NCBI RefSeq assembly: GCF_000373985.1
Contig: NZ_KB893079.1
Span: 1-64,000 of the forward strand
Direction of reading: 5' to 3'
DNA: 64,000 nt
DNA from: Desulfobacter curvatus DSM 3379
GTDB lineage: Bacteria; Desulfobacterota; Desulfobacteria; Desulfobacterales; Desulfobacteraceae
Positions 44,579 to 54,082 of this stretch are shown here, piece after piece. The position numbers were made by a program, and so were the translations under genes. The notes beneath the pieces were generated by a model, which was not told the DNA's origin, did no database searches, and saw only the letters and a program-made list of their open reading frames with translations. Within the stretch, counting starts at the first letter, position 1; every line of letters starts with the position of its first letter.

Positions 44579-45967
44579 ATGAAAGACATACTGGTTCTGA
44601 CCCATGCGGAAGATGAATGGCACCTGATTTCAAACGCCCTGTCCGATGTCGGCAACATCCGCCGGGCACCAGATCTCAATGCGGCGCTGGCAATGCATAC
44701 CCAGTCCCCATTTGATCTGATCCTGGCCGACATCGAACTGCTGGCGGCCCATCCGGGTATGCCGGCGTTCAGTTCGGTCAATCCATTTGTTCAGTTTATT
44801 GTACTGTGCAACCGATCCAACACCCGCCAAACCATTGAGGCGGTGAAAGCCGGTGCTGTGGGATACCTGCTGTCTCCGGTACGGGAACGGGATATCCATC
44901 TGCTGCTTCCCGCCTTAAACCAATCCCGTTCCAAGGACTTTGAACTGGATTACCTGCGGGATCATTTCTGGAAGACTGAATGGCTGGACATCATCCGGTC
45001 CCAAAATGCGGGCATGAAAAAGATTTTTGAGAATATCCGGTCTGTTGCACCCACCATTGCCACCGTCCTGCTGCTGGGCGAAACCGGCACAGGGAAAGGC
45101 ACCCTGGCCCGGCTGATCCACTGGCACAGCCGGCGATTCGAAAAGCCCTTTATCTCCATCCATTGCGGTGCGATCCCGGATACCCTCATTGAAAGCGAAT
45201 TGTTCGGCCATGAAAAAGGCTCATTTACCGGTGCGGAACGAAAAAAACCAGGCCGGTTTGAAATGGCAGAGGGCGGCACAATTTTTTTAGATGAGATTGG
45301 AACAATATCCCCGTCCGCCCAGGTTAAGTTGCTCCAGGTGCTCCAGGACGGTACCTTCAGCCGGATCGGAGGCGATGCCGTCCTCAAAGCCAATGTACGC
45401 ATCATCGCGGCTACCAATTCAGACCTGGAAGACGCTGTCAGCAAAAGGATATTTCGAAAAGACCTGTTTTACCGTCTCAACGTGTTTCCCATTGAAATTC
45501 CGCCCCTCAAAGAACGGATGGAAGACCTGGAATATCTGGTGGATGTATTTTTAAAAAAATTAAACGTCAAGTACGGGAAAAATATTCAAACGGTTCATTC
45601 GTCTGTTCTGGAAGGATTCCGCCACTATGAATGGCCCGGCAATATCCGGGAGCTTGAGAACATCCTTGAACGTGCCTATATTCTCGAAACTTCCACTGTG
45701 CTAACGACCGATAATTTACCCATCGAAACCCAGATGGCTGTGATCCGGGATATCCCAGCCCCCGGCACCGGACAGACCCTGACCCAGGCGCGCCAGTATG
45801 CGGTCAATGCCTGTGAAGTTTCCTATCTGACCAGTCTGCTGGCGCAAACCAACGGCCGAATTAATGAAGCAGCACAGAAAGCCGGTATTACTCCCCGGCA
45901 GCTCAACCGCCTGCTGACCCGGCACAGGCTGGATAAAAAACAATTCAAACCCCCAAAAGACGCCTGA
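44579..45967 (+). CDS. NtrC-type sigma-54 transcription activator with degenerate receiver
   Basis: 462 residues. Residues 1-120 are a receiver-like domain; the phospho-Asp may be retained (LILADIE, Asp51) but the acidic pocket after the first strand and the conserved Lys of the fifth strand (here YLLSPVRERD) are not normal, so phosphorylation is doubtful. The AAA+ domain has Walker A LLGETGTGKGTLARL, GSFTGAERKKPGRFE for sigma-54 contact and GTIFLDEIGTISPSAQVKLL. A Fis-type HTH ends the protein (INEAAQKAGITPRQLNRLL). It should activate sigma-54 promoters; targets are unknown and no sensor kinase adjoins it. Confidence 0.9.
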   Translation: MKDILVLTHAEDEWHLISNALSDVGNIRRAPDLNAALAMHTQSPFDLILADIELLAAHPGMPAFSSVNPFVQFIVLCNRSNTRQTIEAVKAGAVGYLLSPVRERDIHLLLPALNQSRSKDFELDYLRDHFWKTEWLDIIRSQNAGMKKIFENIRSVAPTIATVLLLGETGTGKGTLARLIHWHSRRFEKPFISIHCGAIPDTLIESELFGHEKGSFTGAERKKPGRFEMAEGGTIFLDEIGTISPSAQVKLLQVLQDGTFSRIGGDAVLKANVRIIAATNSDLEDAVSKRIFRKDLFYRLNVFPIEIPPLKERMEDLEYLVDVFLKKLNVKYGKNIQTVHSSVLEGFRHYEWPGNIRELENILERAYILETSTVLTTDNLPIETQMAVIRDIPAPGTGQTLTQARQYAVNACEVSYLTSLLAQTNGRINEAAQKAGITPRQLNRLLTRHRLDKKQFKPPKDA

Positions 45968-46094
45968 TGTCCGAATAAAGCATACAGTATTATTGCTTTA
46001 AGGACATTCGAAGTCCGATTCTTCTCCCAAATCTGTGTTGGTATAAACTTTGCTGATGCATAGACCCATCAAGGCCACATTTGAGAATTGTGCC

Positions 46095-46198
46095 CTTTTT
46101 TTATAAGAAAGTTCCAATAAGTTGTTGAATTACTTTCTTACTTTGTTGTGGGCTACACCTCGGTGCTGATATGTCAGGTCAGCCCATGGCTGTTATAT
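46095..46198 (+). repeat. Dispersed hairpin repeat, copy 1
   Basis: It starts TTTTTATAAGAAAGT, passes through CTTTGTTGTGGGCT and ends AGCCCATGGCTGTTATA. The stem GGGCT with AGCCC encloses an inner ACCT with AGGT. Close matches of the same orientation lie at 46199-46292 and 57871-57969, and a copy of opposite orientation at 48106-48203. Confidence 0.75.
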
Positions 46199-46292
46199 GA
46201 AAGTCTCCAACAACTATCTGGATTTTTTCTATCTTTGTTGTGGGCCGAAGCCTGGGTGTAGATAGACCAAGGACGGCCCATGGCCGTTATAT
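46199..46292 (+). repeat. Dispersed hairpin repeat, copy 2 (tandem)
   Basis: It starts GAAAGTCTCC, runs through CTTTGTTGTGGGCCGAAGCC and ends CGGCCCATGGCCGTTATA. Compared with copy 1 the outer stem changed on both sides (GGGCT/AGCCC to GGGCCG/CGGCCC), so pairing is preserved. It ends 25 bases before the YkgJ-type gene. Confidence 0.75.
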
Positions 46293-46316
46293 CCATACAG
46301 GAGTTAAATTGCTTCG

Positions 46317-46895
46317 ATGAACGATATACCTTGTATCGCATGTGTGTTGGCGGGCGGTTCCTGCTGCCTTAACAGGCAAATTGTTTTGACATTAGGAGAT
46401 GTACAGCGAATCAGTGCCTATGCAGGGCACCACAATTTTTTTGTGATGGAGAAACCGGAACCCTGGTATCTTGATCCTTTCTACGATCCGGCCTGGCTGC
46501 CCCTGGTATTGAATCCGGAAGGACTATTCAGGGTTCTTAAACGAAACCCGGACAAAAGCTGTGGAATGCTGACAAAAACAGGATGCATTTTACCCTTTGA
46601 ATCCAGACCCCTTGTCTGTCAATTGCATCCATATATGTATACGGAAACAGAAATCATAGGAATTGATGATACCTGTCCCATTTCCAAAGAAAAGGATGGA
46701 TTCACCATTTTGGAAAGACTGAACATGCCCATGGGAAAAGCTATTGGCTGGCAGCATTTGCTTTATAATGAATTACATACCGAACGAAACGGAAAAACGT
46801 TTAGTCCTTTTTTCAAAACAGTCATACCCCAATTAACGGATAAGGGAAATTGTACGATACAGGAAGGCAATCATTTACAATCAACCCTGGGGTAA
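46317..46895 (+). CDS. YkgJ-type Cys-cluster protein
   Basis: 192 residues. Cys6, Cys9, Cys16 and Cys17 (PCIACVLAGGSCCLNR) plus Cys82, Cys90, Cys101 and Cys120 (SCGMLTKTGCILPFESRPLV, CQLHP) match the CxxC...CC cluster family, presumed to bind zinc or an iron-sulfur cluster. Compared with typical family members it has a long insert between the clusters (about 40-70) with YLDPFYDPAWLPLVLNPEG. The next gene, an ATP-grasp enzyme, begins two bases after its stop, so the two are probably functionally linked. Exact role unknown. Confidence 0.82.
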   Translation: MNDIPCIACVLAGGSCCLNRQIVLTLGDVQRISAYAGHHNFFVMEKPEPWYLDPFYDPAWLPLVLNPEGLFRVLKRNPDKSCGMLTKTGCILPFESRPLVCQLHPYMYTETEIIGIDDTCPISKEKDGFTILERLNMPMGKAIGWQHLLYNELHTERNGKTFSPFFKTVIPQLTDKGNCTIQEGNHLQSTLG

Positions 46896-46897
46896 GT

Positions 46898-47677
46898 ATG
46901 ACACCAAGATATATATCGTTTAATCCCATACGCTCCATTGGCATTCCGTGTGTTGCTTATCTAAAACCTGGAGACATGGTGCATTCCATACATGCCGTTA
47001 AAAATGCCATAGCCGTTTTATTCCCGGAATACTGGCAGATAAATCCGTTGGTCTATGCATTGAAAAAAAGGATCTTTCCAAGTGTTTCCACTTACCATCT
47101 CGGCCATGACAAGGTTGAAATGACAAGAAGCCTCCAAATGCTGTGTCCGGAAAATGTGCTTAAAACAGGTATTTTTTCAAATGAAAATATCTGTTTTGAA
47201 GAACTGGCAGCGCAATTTGGGTTGCCCTTTGTCTGTAAGCAAATTAGAAGTTCATCCGGACTGGGGGTTTTCCTGATCAGATCCTTAAACGATTATGTAT
47301 GTTATGCGCAGATGAATCCGGTGATATATGCCCAGGAATATGTTCCTATGGAGCGTGATTTAAGGATCGTTATTATTGGCGAACGCGTGGTCAGCGCATA
47401 TTGGCGGGTGGGCGGGACTGATCATTTTCATAATAATGTATCCAGGGGCGGGATGATCTGCAGAACAGATGTTCCCACAGATATTGTAGATAAAGTATTG
47501 CAGGTTGCCCAGGCTCTGGAGGTGAACCATGCCGGATTTGATATTGCCGTGACAAGCCATGGAATATATGTGCTGGAATTTAACCTATATTTCGGAACCC
47601 GGGGCATTCCCTTTAGTTCTTATGAACTGGGTAAAATGATTAATCATTACCTGTTGGAAACGGTTGGGTTGCATTAA
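46898..47677 (+). CDS. ATP-grasp (RimK-like) ligase
   Basis: 259 residues from the ATG at 46898, two bases after the YkgJ stop; a longer open frame upstream is in the wrong context. The ATP-grasp fold is seen in PFVCKQIRSSSGLGVFLIRS (nucleotide-binding Lys and Gly loop), YAQEYVPMERDLRIVIIGER and the metal-binding VLEFNLYFGTRG (Glu and Asn). RimK-like enzymes ligate amino acids or peptides to carboxylates. The substrate is unknown. A terminator follows at 47700. Confidence 0.85.
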   Translation: MTPRYISFNPIRSIGIPCVAYLKPGDMVHSIHAVKNAIAVLFPEYWQINPLVYALKKRIFPSVSTYHLGHDKVEMTRSLQMLCPENVLKTGIFSNENICFEELAAQFGLPFVCKQIRSSSGLGVFLIRSLNDYVCYAQMNPVIYAQEYVPMERDLRIVIIGERVVSAYWRVGGTDHFHNNVSRGGMICRTDVPTDIVDKVLQVAQALEVNHAGFDIAVTSHGIYVLEFNLYFGTRGIPFSSYELGKMINHYLLETVGLH

Positions 47678-47699
47678 ACGTTGGCTCATGTTGTATTTC

Positions 47700-47735
47700 A
47701 GGGCCTTAGGTGGTACCAGTCTTAGGGCCTTTTTA
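47700..47735 (+). terminator. Rho-independent terminator of the YkgJ/ATP-grasp operon
   Basis: AGGGCCTTAGG pairs with CTTAGGGCCTT (with wobbles) around a GGTACC-containing loop and is followed by TTTTTAAA, 23 bases after the ATP-grasp stop. Confidence 0.65.
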
Positions 47736-48105
47736 AATTGGAGCCCCCCAAAAGATCATCCCTATATAATAATGTCGCATGAAAAGAATAGTGGCCGAAT
47801 TTTTGGTAAATTTTATTGCACATACAAGGGATTATGTGCACCTGGCGTTAGGTTAGAGTTTACAAAATTTAAGTTTTTCACATAAAACAGCACAAATGGA
47901 TTGTCGCGCGCCAATCCTTTGGCCGGGTATGTTTATAACAATCATTGATAAGTTTTTTTAGTGATTGCTCGGGAAATATTTGTCGTCTTCTGTTTGCATT
48001 ACGCATTTTTTTCTGTATCCTACCTTTAGATTCCACCTTTACATGGAGATCTCATCTCAAACACTATCATCGAAAAGAGTCCGTCCTTTTTGATAGTCTG
48101 CCTGA

Positions 48106-48203
48106 ATAACAGCCATGGGCTGACCTGACATATCAACTGCCAGGCATAGCCCACAACAAAGCTTGAAAGATCTGAGTAACTTACCCAGACTTTCTTATAA
48201 AAA
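48106..48203 (-). repeat. Dispersed hairpin repeat, copy 3 (reverse orientation)
   Basis: Read on the minus strand it begins TTTTTATAAGAAAGTCTGG, passes through CTTTGTTGTGGGCT and ends AGCCCATGGCTGTTATTC, matching copies 1 and 4. The stem GGGCT/AGCCC and inner CCTG/CAGG are intact. It lies 90 bases before the start of the large sensor gene. Confidence 0.75.
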
Positions 48204-48295
48204 CCACATGATTATCTGAATGATTTAAACTGCATGCCATGGAATCAACAGGCGTTGCCAGGTAAAGACGCCTATCAATATACGGGAAGATCGCC

Positions 48296-51200
48296 ATGAA
48301 GCTGGGTAAATATAAGATCTTAAGAATTCTTAAAACGGAAAAATATAAAACAATATATTTGGCAAAATGCGGCCGAAAGACTTTTTTCGTACATGAATAT
48401 TCAAATTCAACAATGGCGGATCATGAGCATAAAATAACCGACTGTCTTACAGGGTGCCATGTTGATCAATTCATAGATTCGTTTAAAGATAAAGAAAAAA
48501 GCCTGTTAGTCCAAAAGCCCTTTACAGGGTTATCTGCAGTCCAATATTTCAACGATCAATCTTTGAAGCCGAATTTGCTGCAGGCACAAATTCATTTTGT
48601 CCGGTCCGTGTTATCCATACTTAAAAAAATTCATGAAACCGGGGTGATCTACAACAACCTATCGTTGGAGAACATCACCATTGATCAATCCGGCCAGGCC
48701 ATGCTGCATAATTTTTTACCGGCAATCCTGTTGGAGGATTCACCTTCCCCCGGCTTTGACAACCTGACAAACCCACTTTTTATGGCACCCGAACGTACGG
48801 AAAGAATGGAAGGGATGCCTTCCTTCAGTAGCGATTACTATTCGTTCGGCATCCTTATGTACCGGGTTCTCACCGGAAAACTGCCCTTTACTGCAGATGA
48901 TCTGCCTGCACTGATCCTACTTCATGTGGCCCAGCAACCCACCCGGCCTTCTCTTGTAAATGCACAAATCCCTGAAAACCTCTCCAGGGTCGTTGAAAAA
49001 ATGCTGGAGAAGGCACCGTCAAACCGATACAAATCCATTGAAGGTATTTTATATGATTTAGACCATTTTTCCGATCCCAAATTCCTGCCGGCTGGCATGG
49101 ATATGGATCCGAAGTTTAAGGTCTCTGCCAAAATATACGGCAGAAAAGAAGAAACAGACCGGCTGAAAAAGGCGGCTGAATCCCTTAAAGCTGGAAAAGT
49201 CCGCTTGGTCTGCATTTCAGGGTATTCGGGCGTGGGGAAGTCCACCCTTGTGCTTGAGTTTCAAAAATCCCTTGGAGCCCATGAGTACCGGTTCATTTCA
49301 GGCAAATTTCAGCAATATAAAAAAGACACCCCCTACTTCGCATTAATAGAAGCCTTTAACAGCCTTTTTGACATACTGCTGTTATCAAAACAGGCGGTGC
49401 TGGATGAATTTCGCAGCTCTTTTAAAACGGCCATTGGGGATCAGGGACAAATCCTGATATCCGTCTTTCCCAGGCTTGAACTGATTGTGGGCAAACAAAA
49501 ACCTGTGGAAACGTTGATGGGGGAGAACGCCCAAAACCATTTTAATTATATTTTTATAAAATTCATCAACATTATTGCCACCCGGGAACGTCCTTTGGTT
49601 CTTTTTCTGGACGATCTTCAATGGACAGATCTGGTCTCCTTGAATGTGCTGCGTGCCGTCCTCCAGAACAACGCAGGCTTTTTGCTCGTGATTCTGTGCT
49701 ATCGCTCCAATGAAGTGGATCAGCATCACCCCTTTTGGCAATGGCTCCATGATGTCGGCACGCTTCAAATTCCGTATGACAAAATAACAGTAACGGATTT
49801 ACGGCCGGAAGATGTTTCAGCTCTTGTGGCAGACAGTTTAGGCCGGTCCAACCCGGAATTAAGCAAAATCGCATGTCAAAAAACCAATGGAAACGCCTTT
49901 TTTGTCCATCAGTTGTTAAACAAAATGGCAGATGACAGCTGCTTTATCCGAGATGTTAAAAATAAAACCTGGCAGGTTGATCTCAAAAAAGTCTCGTCAT
50001 TAGAAATTTCCAGCAACGTGGTGGAACTTATGCAGACCAGACTGAAGCGCCTGCCTGTCAAGGTGACGGATCTGATAAAAATTATAGGCGCTGTGGGGCA
50101 CAATGTGGACTTTAGTGTGCTGTCCATTGTCACAAAAAAAAGGCTGGAAGATATCCGCCGGATACTAAAACAGCCCTTTGAATACGGGTTATTATGCCAA
50201 AAAGAAAATCATCTCTATTTTACCCATGATAAAATCCAGCAGGCCTGCTACCAGCTCAATCCGCCTGAAGAACTGCCCCTTTTACATTTCACCATTGCAA
50301 ACACGCTCATGCATAATGAGCTATACCAACAACCTGATGATCTTTTCAACCTCGTGGGCCATTTGGATAAAGGGTTTGAGCATATATCCGGTAACTTTGA
50401 AAACTATATCAGAATTTACATGAAAGCCGCGATGAAAAGCAAAGAGATATCAGCATACAATGAGCTGTTGAATTATGTTGAAAAAGCCCTGTCTCTGCTG
50501 CGAAAGGGCCATCCCGATACCGTGCGGGACCACGTATACTGCCAATATCATATTGCCCTTTACCTGAACAGCCGGTTTAAAGAGGCCGATGCCTTTTTCA
50601 CGGAAAAACTTACCCGGATTCAAAATCATCTGGCACTCAGGGAAAATTATTTTGCCAAAGTCTCCCAGGACAGCATGCTCAAAAAGTATAAACAAGCTAT
50701 GGAATTAGGTATGTCTGTTTTAGAACCCTTTGGGATTGAGTTGGATATTGATCCCAGTATTGATGACCTGAACCGGCATCTGGATGAGATGGCATTGGGG
50801 TTGGCCCAGGCGGGGGTGACCACCATTTCAGATCTTTTGAAAATTGAGCGGAAAAATAAGGATGAAATGGCCTTTATCTGCGAGATCATTATGGCCATGG
50901 TGCCGGCCTCTTTTTTTTATAATCCCAGAATCTCATGCCTGCTGTTCTTTGCCACCGTTCAGCTGGCCATAAAAAATGGTGTGTTTGAGGGCATGGCCTA
51001 TGCACTTTCAATTGTATCCACGCCATTTATCCTGATCAGAAACGACTACAAATCCGCACACCAATATGCAAAATTTGCAGTGCAGGTAGCCGCCGCCAAT
51101 AAACGGGCGCTGGGAAATGCCAAACATATATTGGTTCTGCTTACCTGGCATTGGTGCAAATCCATGAAAGATGATACCGCCCTGGAAATTGCCATGGACG

Positions 51201-54082
51201 CCCATCACCTGCTGGTGCAGGGTGGTGATATCCAGATGGCGGGATATACCTACTTTGATACGGTCTCATATATGTGGGAGCGCGGAGACACCCTCCAAAA
51301 GGTTCTGGCAGAAATTCAAAAAACAATAGAGTTTAATGAAAAAACCCAAAATCTTCATGGTACCGCCATCATTTTACCTTTTCTTCAGATGGTAAAAACA
51401 TTGATGAGCGACGATGGCGATTTATGCAATTTCCGCCAGGATGGATTCAATGAAGCGGACTACATTGAGACAAATAAAAAAAATCCCATGGCCCTTAGTT
51501 TGTTTTTCGTATATAAAACCCAGCTTGCATATATGGGTGGTGCGTTTAAACAGGCCTATACACTTGGGTGCGAAGCAAACACGCGTCTGCTTTATATCAC
51601 CGGGTTCGTTTCAGCCCAGACAGGGCTTTTCTATGCCGCGTTAGGCGCCTGTGCGGTACTGGATCCTGCCGACGAACAATGGGATATTGTCACCCGGGCA
51701 TTGGACCAGATGCACCAATGGAGCCAGGGGTCTGCCGACAATTTCAAACATAAATTTCACTTTCTGGAAGCAGAAAGTGCCAGAAGGAAAAATGATCTTC
51801 CTTTGGCCATCCGTTGTTATATCCAGGCGATTGTAGCCGTCAGGCAAAACCGGTTCCTACACGAAAAAGCCCTGATATATGAGCGATTTGCCTCTTTTTG
51901 GGAGGAACAGGATAACACCGAGCTATGCGAGTATTACGTTAAAAAGGCGATCCAAGATTATGAGCTCTGGGGCGCAACAGGAAAAAGTCACCAGCTTCGG
52001 CAAAAATACCATAATATCCATTTTGAAACCCAGTTTCATGACCTGGATCTGTTAAGTGTCATCAATGCCCAGAATATCCTGGCCCAGGAGACCGATATAA
52101 GGGCATTGTTAAAACAGATGATGCAGATTCTTCTTGAGGTATCCGGTGCCGAACGAGTTTTTTTGATTCTTAAAAAAAAGGATTGGTATGTAGAAGCATT
52201 CAAAAACACAGAAGGTAAAGAAATTTTCATGGAAAGCCTGCCCTTGCACGGGGAGATGCTCTATGTTGATATGGTAAATTACGTGATTAGAACCGGTCAG
52301 CCCGCCAATCTCGAGCAGTTTCCAGTTCAGCCGGAAAGTGCATATCTGACCCGGGTAAAGCCGAAATCCCTGATTGCGATTCCGGCAATTGTCAGTTCCC
52401 AAATTATTGCAGTGATTTACCTGGAACATAGGCGAATCAAGAATATATTCACGGCAAGCCGCCAGGAGACGGTCAGGCTGTTGTCCACGCAGATCGCCAT
52501 CTCACTGAACAACGCAAAAATATACAATCAATTGGAACTGCGTGTCCAGGAACGGACCAAAGAACTGGCTGCACAGAACGAAGCACTTAAGATCGCCCGC
52601 AGAAAAGCGGATCAGGCCAATGAGGCCAAATCTGAATTTTTAAATAACATGAGCCATGAGCTGCGCACCCCGCTAATTGCCGTAACCGGTTTCAGTGAAC
52701 TTTTGTCCACTTTGGTGTCCGATCCCAAACAAAAAAGCTATCTGGACGCCATCAAAACCGCCGGAAAAAATCTGGTCACCCTGGTAAACGATGTGCTTGA
52801 TCTGTCCAAGATTGAGGCTGGGAAAATGGACATCACTTTTTCCCCGGTGAACCTGAAAACCATATTCATGGAAATTGAACAGATCTTTAAAATGAAATGC
52901 AAGGCAAAAAAACTGCAACTGGTCATATCCCATTGTACGGATCTGCCGGACCGGCTCTATCTGGATGAAATCAGGATCAGGCAGATTCTGTTAAATCTTG
53001 TGGGAAACGCTGTAAAATTCACCGATAACGGCGGGGTGACCCTTTCTTCTCATGTTGAAAAAACCAATGAAGACAAACTGGAATTAACCATATCGGTTCA
53101 GGATACCGGTATTGGTATTCCTGCAGCGGATCAGGAAATGATTTTTCAATCCTTTGAACAACAAAAAAAACAGGACCCAGCCAAATATGGCGGGACCGGC
53201 CTTGGCCTTGCCATCACCCGGCGATTGGTTAAGCTGATGAAAGGCAGCATATCGGTCACAAGCACCCCCGGCCAAGGAAGCCGGTTTGAGGTCCGTTTTT
53301 TTAATGTGGAGGCAAGCAAAACCCGGGATCCGGGACCTGAAATATCCGCCACCCCCCTTGAGAACATCGTATTTAACCGGCAAAGAATTCTTGTTGTGGA
53401 TACAATAGAATCCAACCGGTTATTTCTCCAGGAGGCGTTGTCAAAAATGAACCTGGAAGTGATGACGGCCAATAATGGACCTGAAGCCATATTGCTTTCC
53501 ATTGAACTTCAACCTGAACTTATTCTCATGGATATCAAAATGACGGTGTTAGATGGTTTTAAGGTTGCCGGCATATTAAAAACGCGCCAGGATACCGGCC
53601 GGATTCCTGTTATCGCCTTAACCGCCTCCCCCACCACAGAAGAAAAAAAAGCGGCCCTTAATTCAGGGTTTGACGGTTATTTAACAAAGCCTCTACATCT
53701 GGGCTCACTGTTGTCTGTAATTTCCCAATATGTGACATATAAAATCATTGATAATACACCTTTTGAAAAGGAAAAATTCAACAAGCTGCTTCCCCTGGAA
53801 CAGGTTGATCAGCCGGATCTGTTGTACCGGCAGCTGCAACATGACATATTGCCCTGTTTTGACAACCTGAAAAATGCCTTTATCGCAAATGATTTCAAAA
53901 TGCTTGGTGAAATGCTCAGCACAATTGGTGAAGCGTTTAACATACAAGAGATGTCTGATATGGGCAATCATATGCTTGATCTTTTAACCGCTTTTGACAT
54001 CAAAAAAATGCAAGCGTGTCTCAACAATTATGCTAAGATTATAAAAACATCCATCCGCAGCCTGGAGGCGTCCAGTGAGTGA
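48296..54082 (+). CDS. Large pseudokinase/AAA-ATPase/GAF/histidine kinase/receiver sensor protein
   Basis: 1928 residues, cytoplasmic. Domain order: Ser/Thr kinase-like (about 1-265); AAA/predictive ATPase with Walker A SGYSGVGKSTLV near 314 and LFLDDLQWTDLVSLNVLR; a long helical repeat region (about 650-1230); GAF (about 1260-1400); histidine kinase with His1454 in NMSHELRTPL, N-box LVGNAVKF, G boxes DTGIGIPAAD and GGTGLGLAI; receiver (about 1695-1815) with Asp1746 in LILMDIKM; and a helical tail of about 100 residues without a histidine. The kinase domain has lost catalytic residues: HRDLKPEN reads YNNLSLEN, DFG reads HNF, and the N-lobe Gly loop and Lys are not recognisable, so it is a pseudokinase; APE and the following SDYYSFGI are kept. 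Likely a signal-integrating sensor for the coupled response regulator. Confidence 0.9.
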   Translation: MKLGKYKILRILKTEKYKTIYLAKCGRKTFFVHEYSNSTMADHEHKITDCLTGCHVDQFIDSFKDKEKSLLVQKPFTGLSAVQYFNDQSLKPNLLQAQIHFVRSVLSILKKIHETGVIYNNLSLENITIDQSGQAMLHNFLPAILLEDSPSPGFDNLTNPLFMAPERTERMEGMPSFSSDYYSFGILMYRVLTGKLPFTADDLPALILLHVAQQPTRPSLVNAQIPENLSRVVEKMLEKAPSNRYKSIEGILYDLDHFSDPKFLPAGMDMDPKFKVSAKIYGRKEETDRLKKAAESLKAGKVRLVCISGYSGVGKSTLVLEFQKSLGAHEYRFISGKFQQYKKDTPYFALIEAFNSLFDILLLSKQAVLDEFRSSFKTAIGDQGQILISVFPRLELIVGKQKPVETLMGENAQNHFNYIFIKFINIIATRERPLVLFLDDLQWTDLVSLNVLRAVLQNNAGFLLVILCYRSNEVDQHHPFWQWLHDVGTLQIPYDKITVTDLRPEDVSALVADSLGRSNPELSKIACQKTNGNAFFVHQLLNKMADDSCFIRDVKNKTWQVDLKKVSSLEISSNVVELMQTRLKRLPVKVTDLIKIIGAVGHNVDFSVLSIVTKKRLEDIRRILKQPFEYGLLCQKENHLYFTHDKIQQACYQLNPPEELPLLHFTIANTLMHNELYQQPDDLFNLVGHLDKGFEHISGNFENYIRIYMKAAMKSKEISAYNELLNYVEKALSLLRKGHPDTVRDHVYCQYHIALYLNSRFKEADAFFTEKLTRIQNHLALRENYFAKVSQDSMLKKYKQAMELGMSVLEPFGIELDIDPSIDDLNRHLDEMALGLAQAGVTTISDLLKIERKNKDEMAFICEIIMAMVPASFFYNPRISCLLFFATVQLAIKNGVFEGMAYALSIVSTPFILIRNDYKSAHQYAKFAVQVAAANKRALGNAKHILVLLTWHWCKSMKDDTALEIAMDAHHLLVQGGDIQMAGYTYFDTVSYMWERGDTLQKVLAEIQKTIEFNEKTQNLHGTAIILPFLQMVKTLMSDDGDLCNFRQDGFNEADYIETNKKNPMALSLFFVYKTQLAYMGGAFKQAYTLGCEANTRLLYITGFVSAQTGLFYAALGACAVLDPADEQWDIVTRALDQMHQWSQGSADNFKHKFHFLEAESARRKNDLPLAIRCYIQAIVAVRQNRFLHEKALIYERFASFWEEQDNTELCEYYVKKAIQDYELWGATGKSHQLRQKYHNIHFETQFHDLDLLSVINAQNILAQETDIRALLKQMMQILLEVSGAERVFLILKKKDWYVEAFKNTEGKEIFMESLPLHGEMLYVDMVNYVIRTGQPANLEQFPVQPESAYLTRVKPKSLIAIPAIVSSQIIAVIYLEHRRIKNIFTASRQETVRLLSTQIAISLNNAKIYNQLELRVQERTKELAAQNEALKIARRKADQANEAKSEFLNNMSHELRTPLIAVTGFSELLSTLVSDPKQKSYLDAIKTAGKNLVTLVNDVLDLSKIEAGKMDITFSPVNLKTIFMEIEQIFKMKCKAKKLQLVISHCTDLPDRLYLDEIRIRQILLNLVGNAVKFTDNGGVTLSSHVEKTNEDKLELTISVQDTGIGIPAADQEMIFQSFEQQKKQDPAKYGGTGLGLAITRRLVKLMKGSISVTSTPGQGSRFEVRFFNVEASKTRDPGPEISATPLENIVFNRQRILVVDTIESNRLFLQEALSKMNLEVMTANNGPEAILLSIELQPELILMDIKMTVLDGFKVAGILKTRQDTGRIPVIALTASPTTEEKKAALNSGFDGYLTKPLHLGSLLSVISQYVTYKIIDNTPFEKEKFNKLLPLEQVDQPDLLYRQLQHDILPCFDNLKNAFIANDFKMLGEMLSTIGEAFNIQEMSDMGNHMLDLLTAFDIKKMQACLNNYAKIIKTSIRSLEASSE

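Larger units (their letters stand above)
45968..46316. other. Intergenic region with hairpin and two tandem repeat copies
   Basis: Just after the activator stop, TGTCC...AAAGCA with TGCTTT...GGACA forms an interrupted stem (about 45969-46005), a weak terminator candidate. The rest is occupied by two tandem copies of the dispersed hairpin repeat (46095-46292), ending 25 bases before the next gene. Confidence 0.5.
47678..48295. other. Intergenic region: terminator and inverted repeat copy
   Basis: 618 bases after the ATP-grasp gene. It holds a terminator (47700-47735), an AT-rich part and a reverse-orientation copy of the dispersed hairpin repeat (48106-48203). The last 90 bases must contain the promoter of the large sensor gene. 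A 73-residue frame near 47664 shows no family resemblance and is not called. Confidence 0.5.

Noticed and set aside
47664..47885. Open frame of 73 residues after the ATP-grasp gene
   Set aside because: It begins within the ATP-grasp gene in another frame and runs across the terminator at 47700-47735; no family resemblance.
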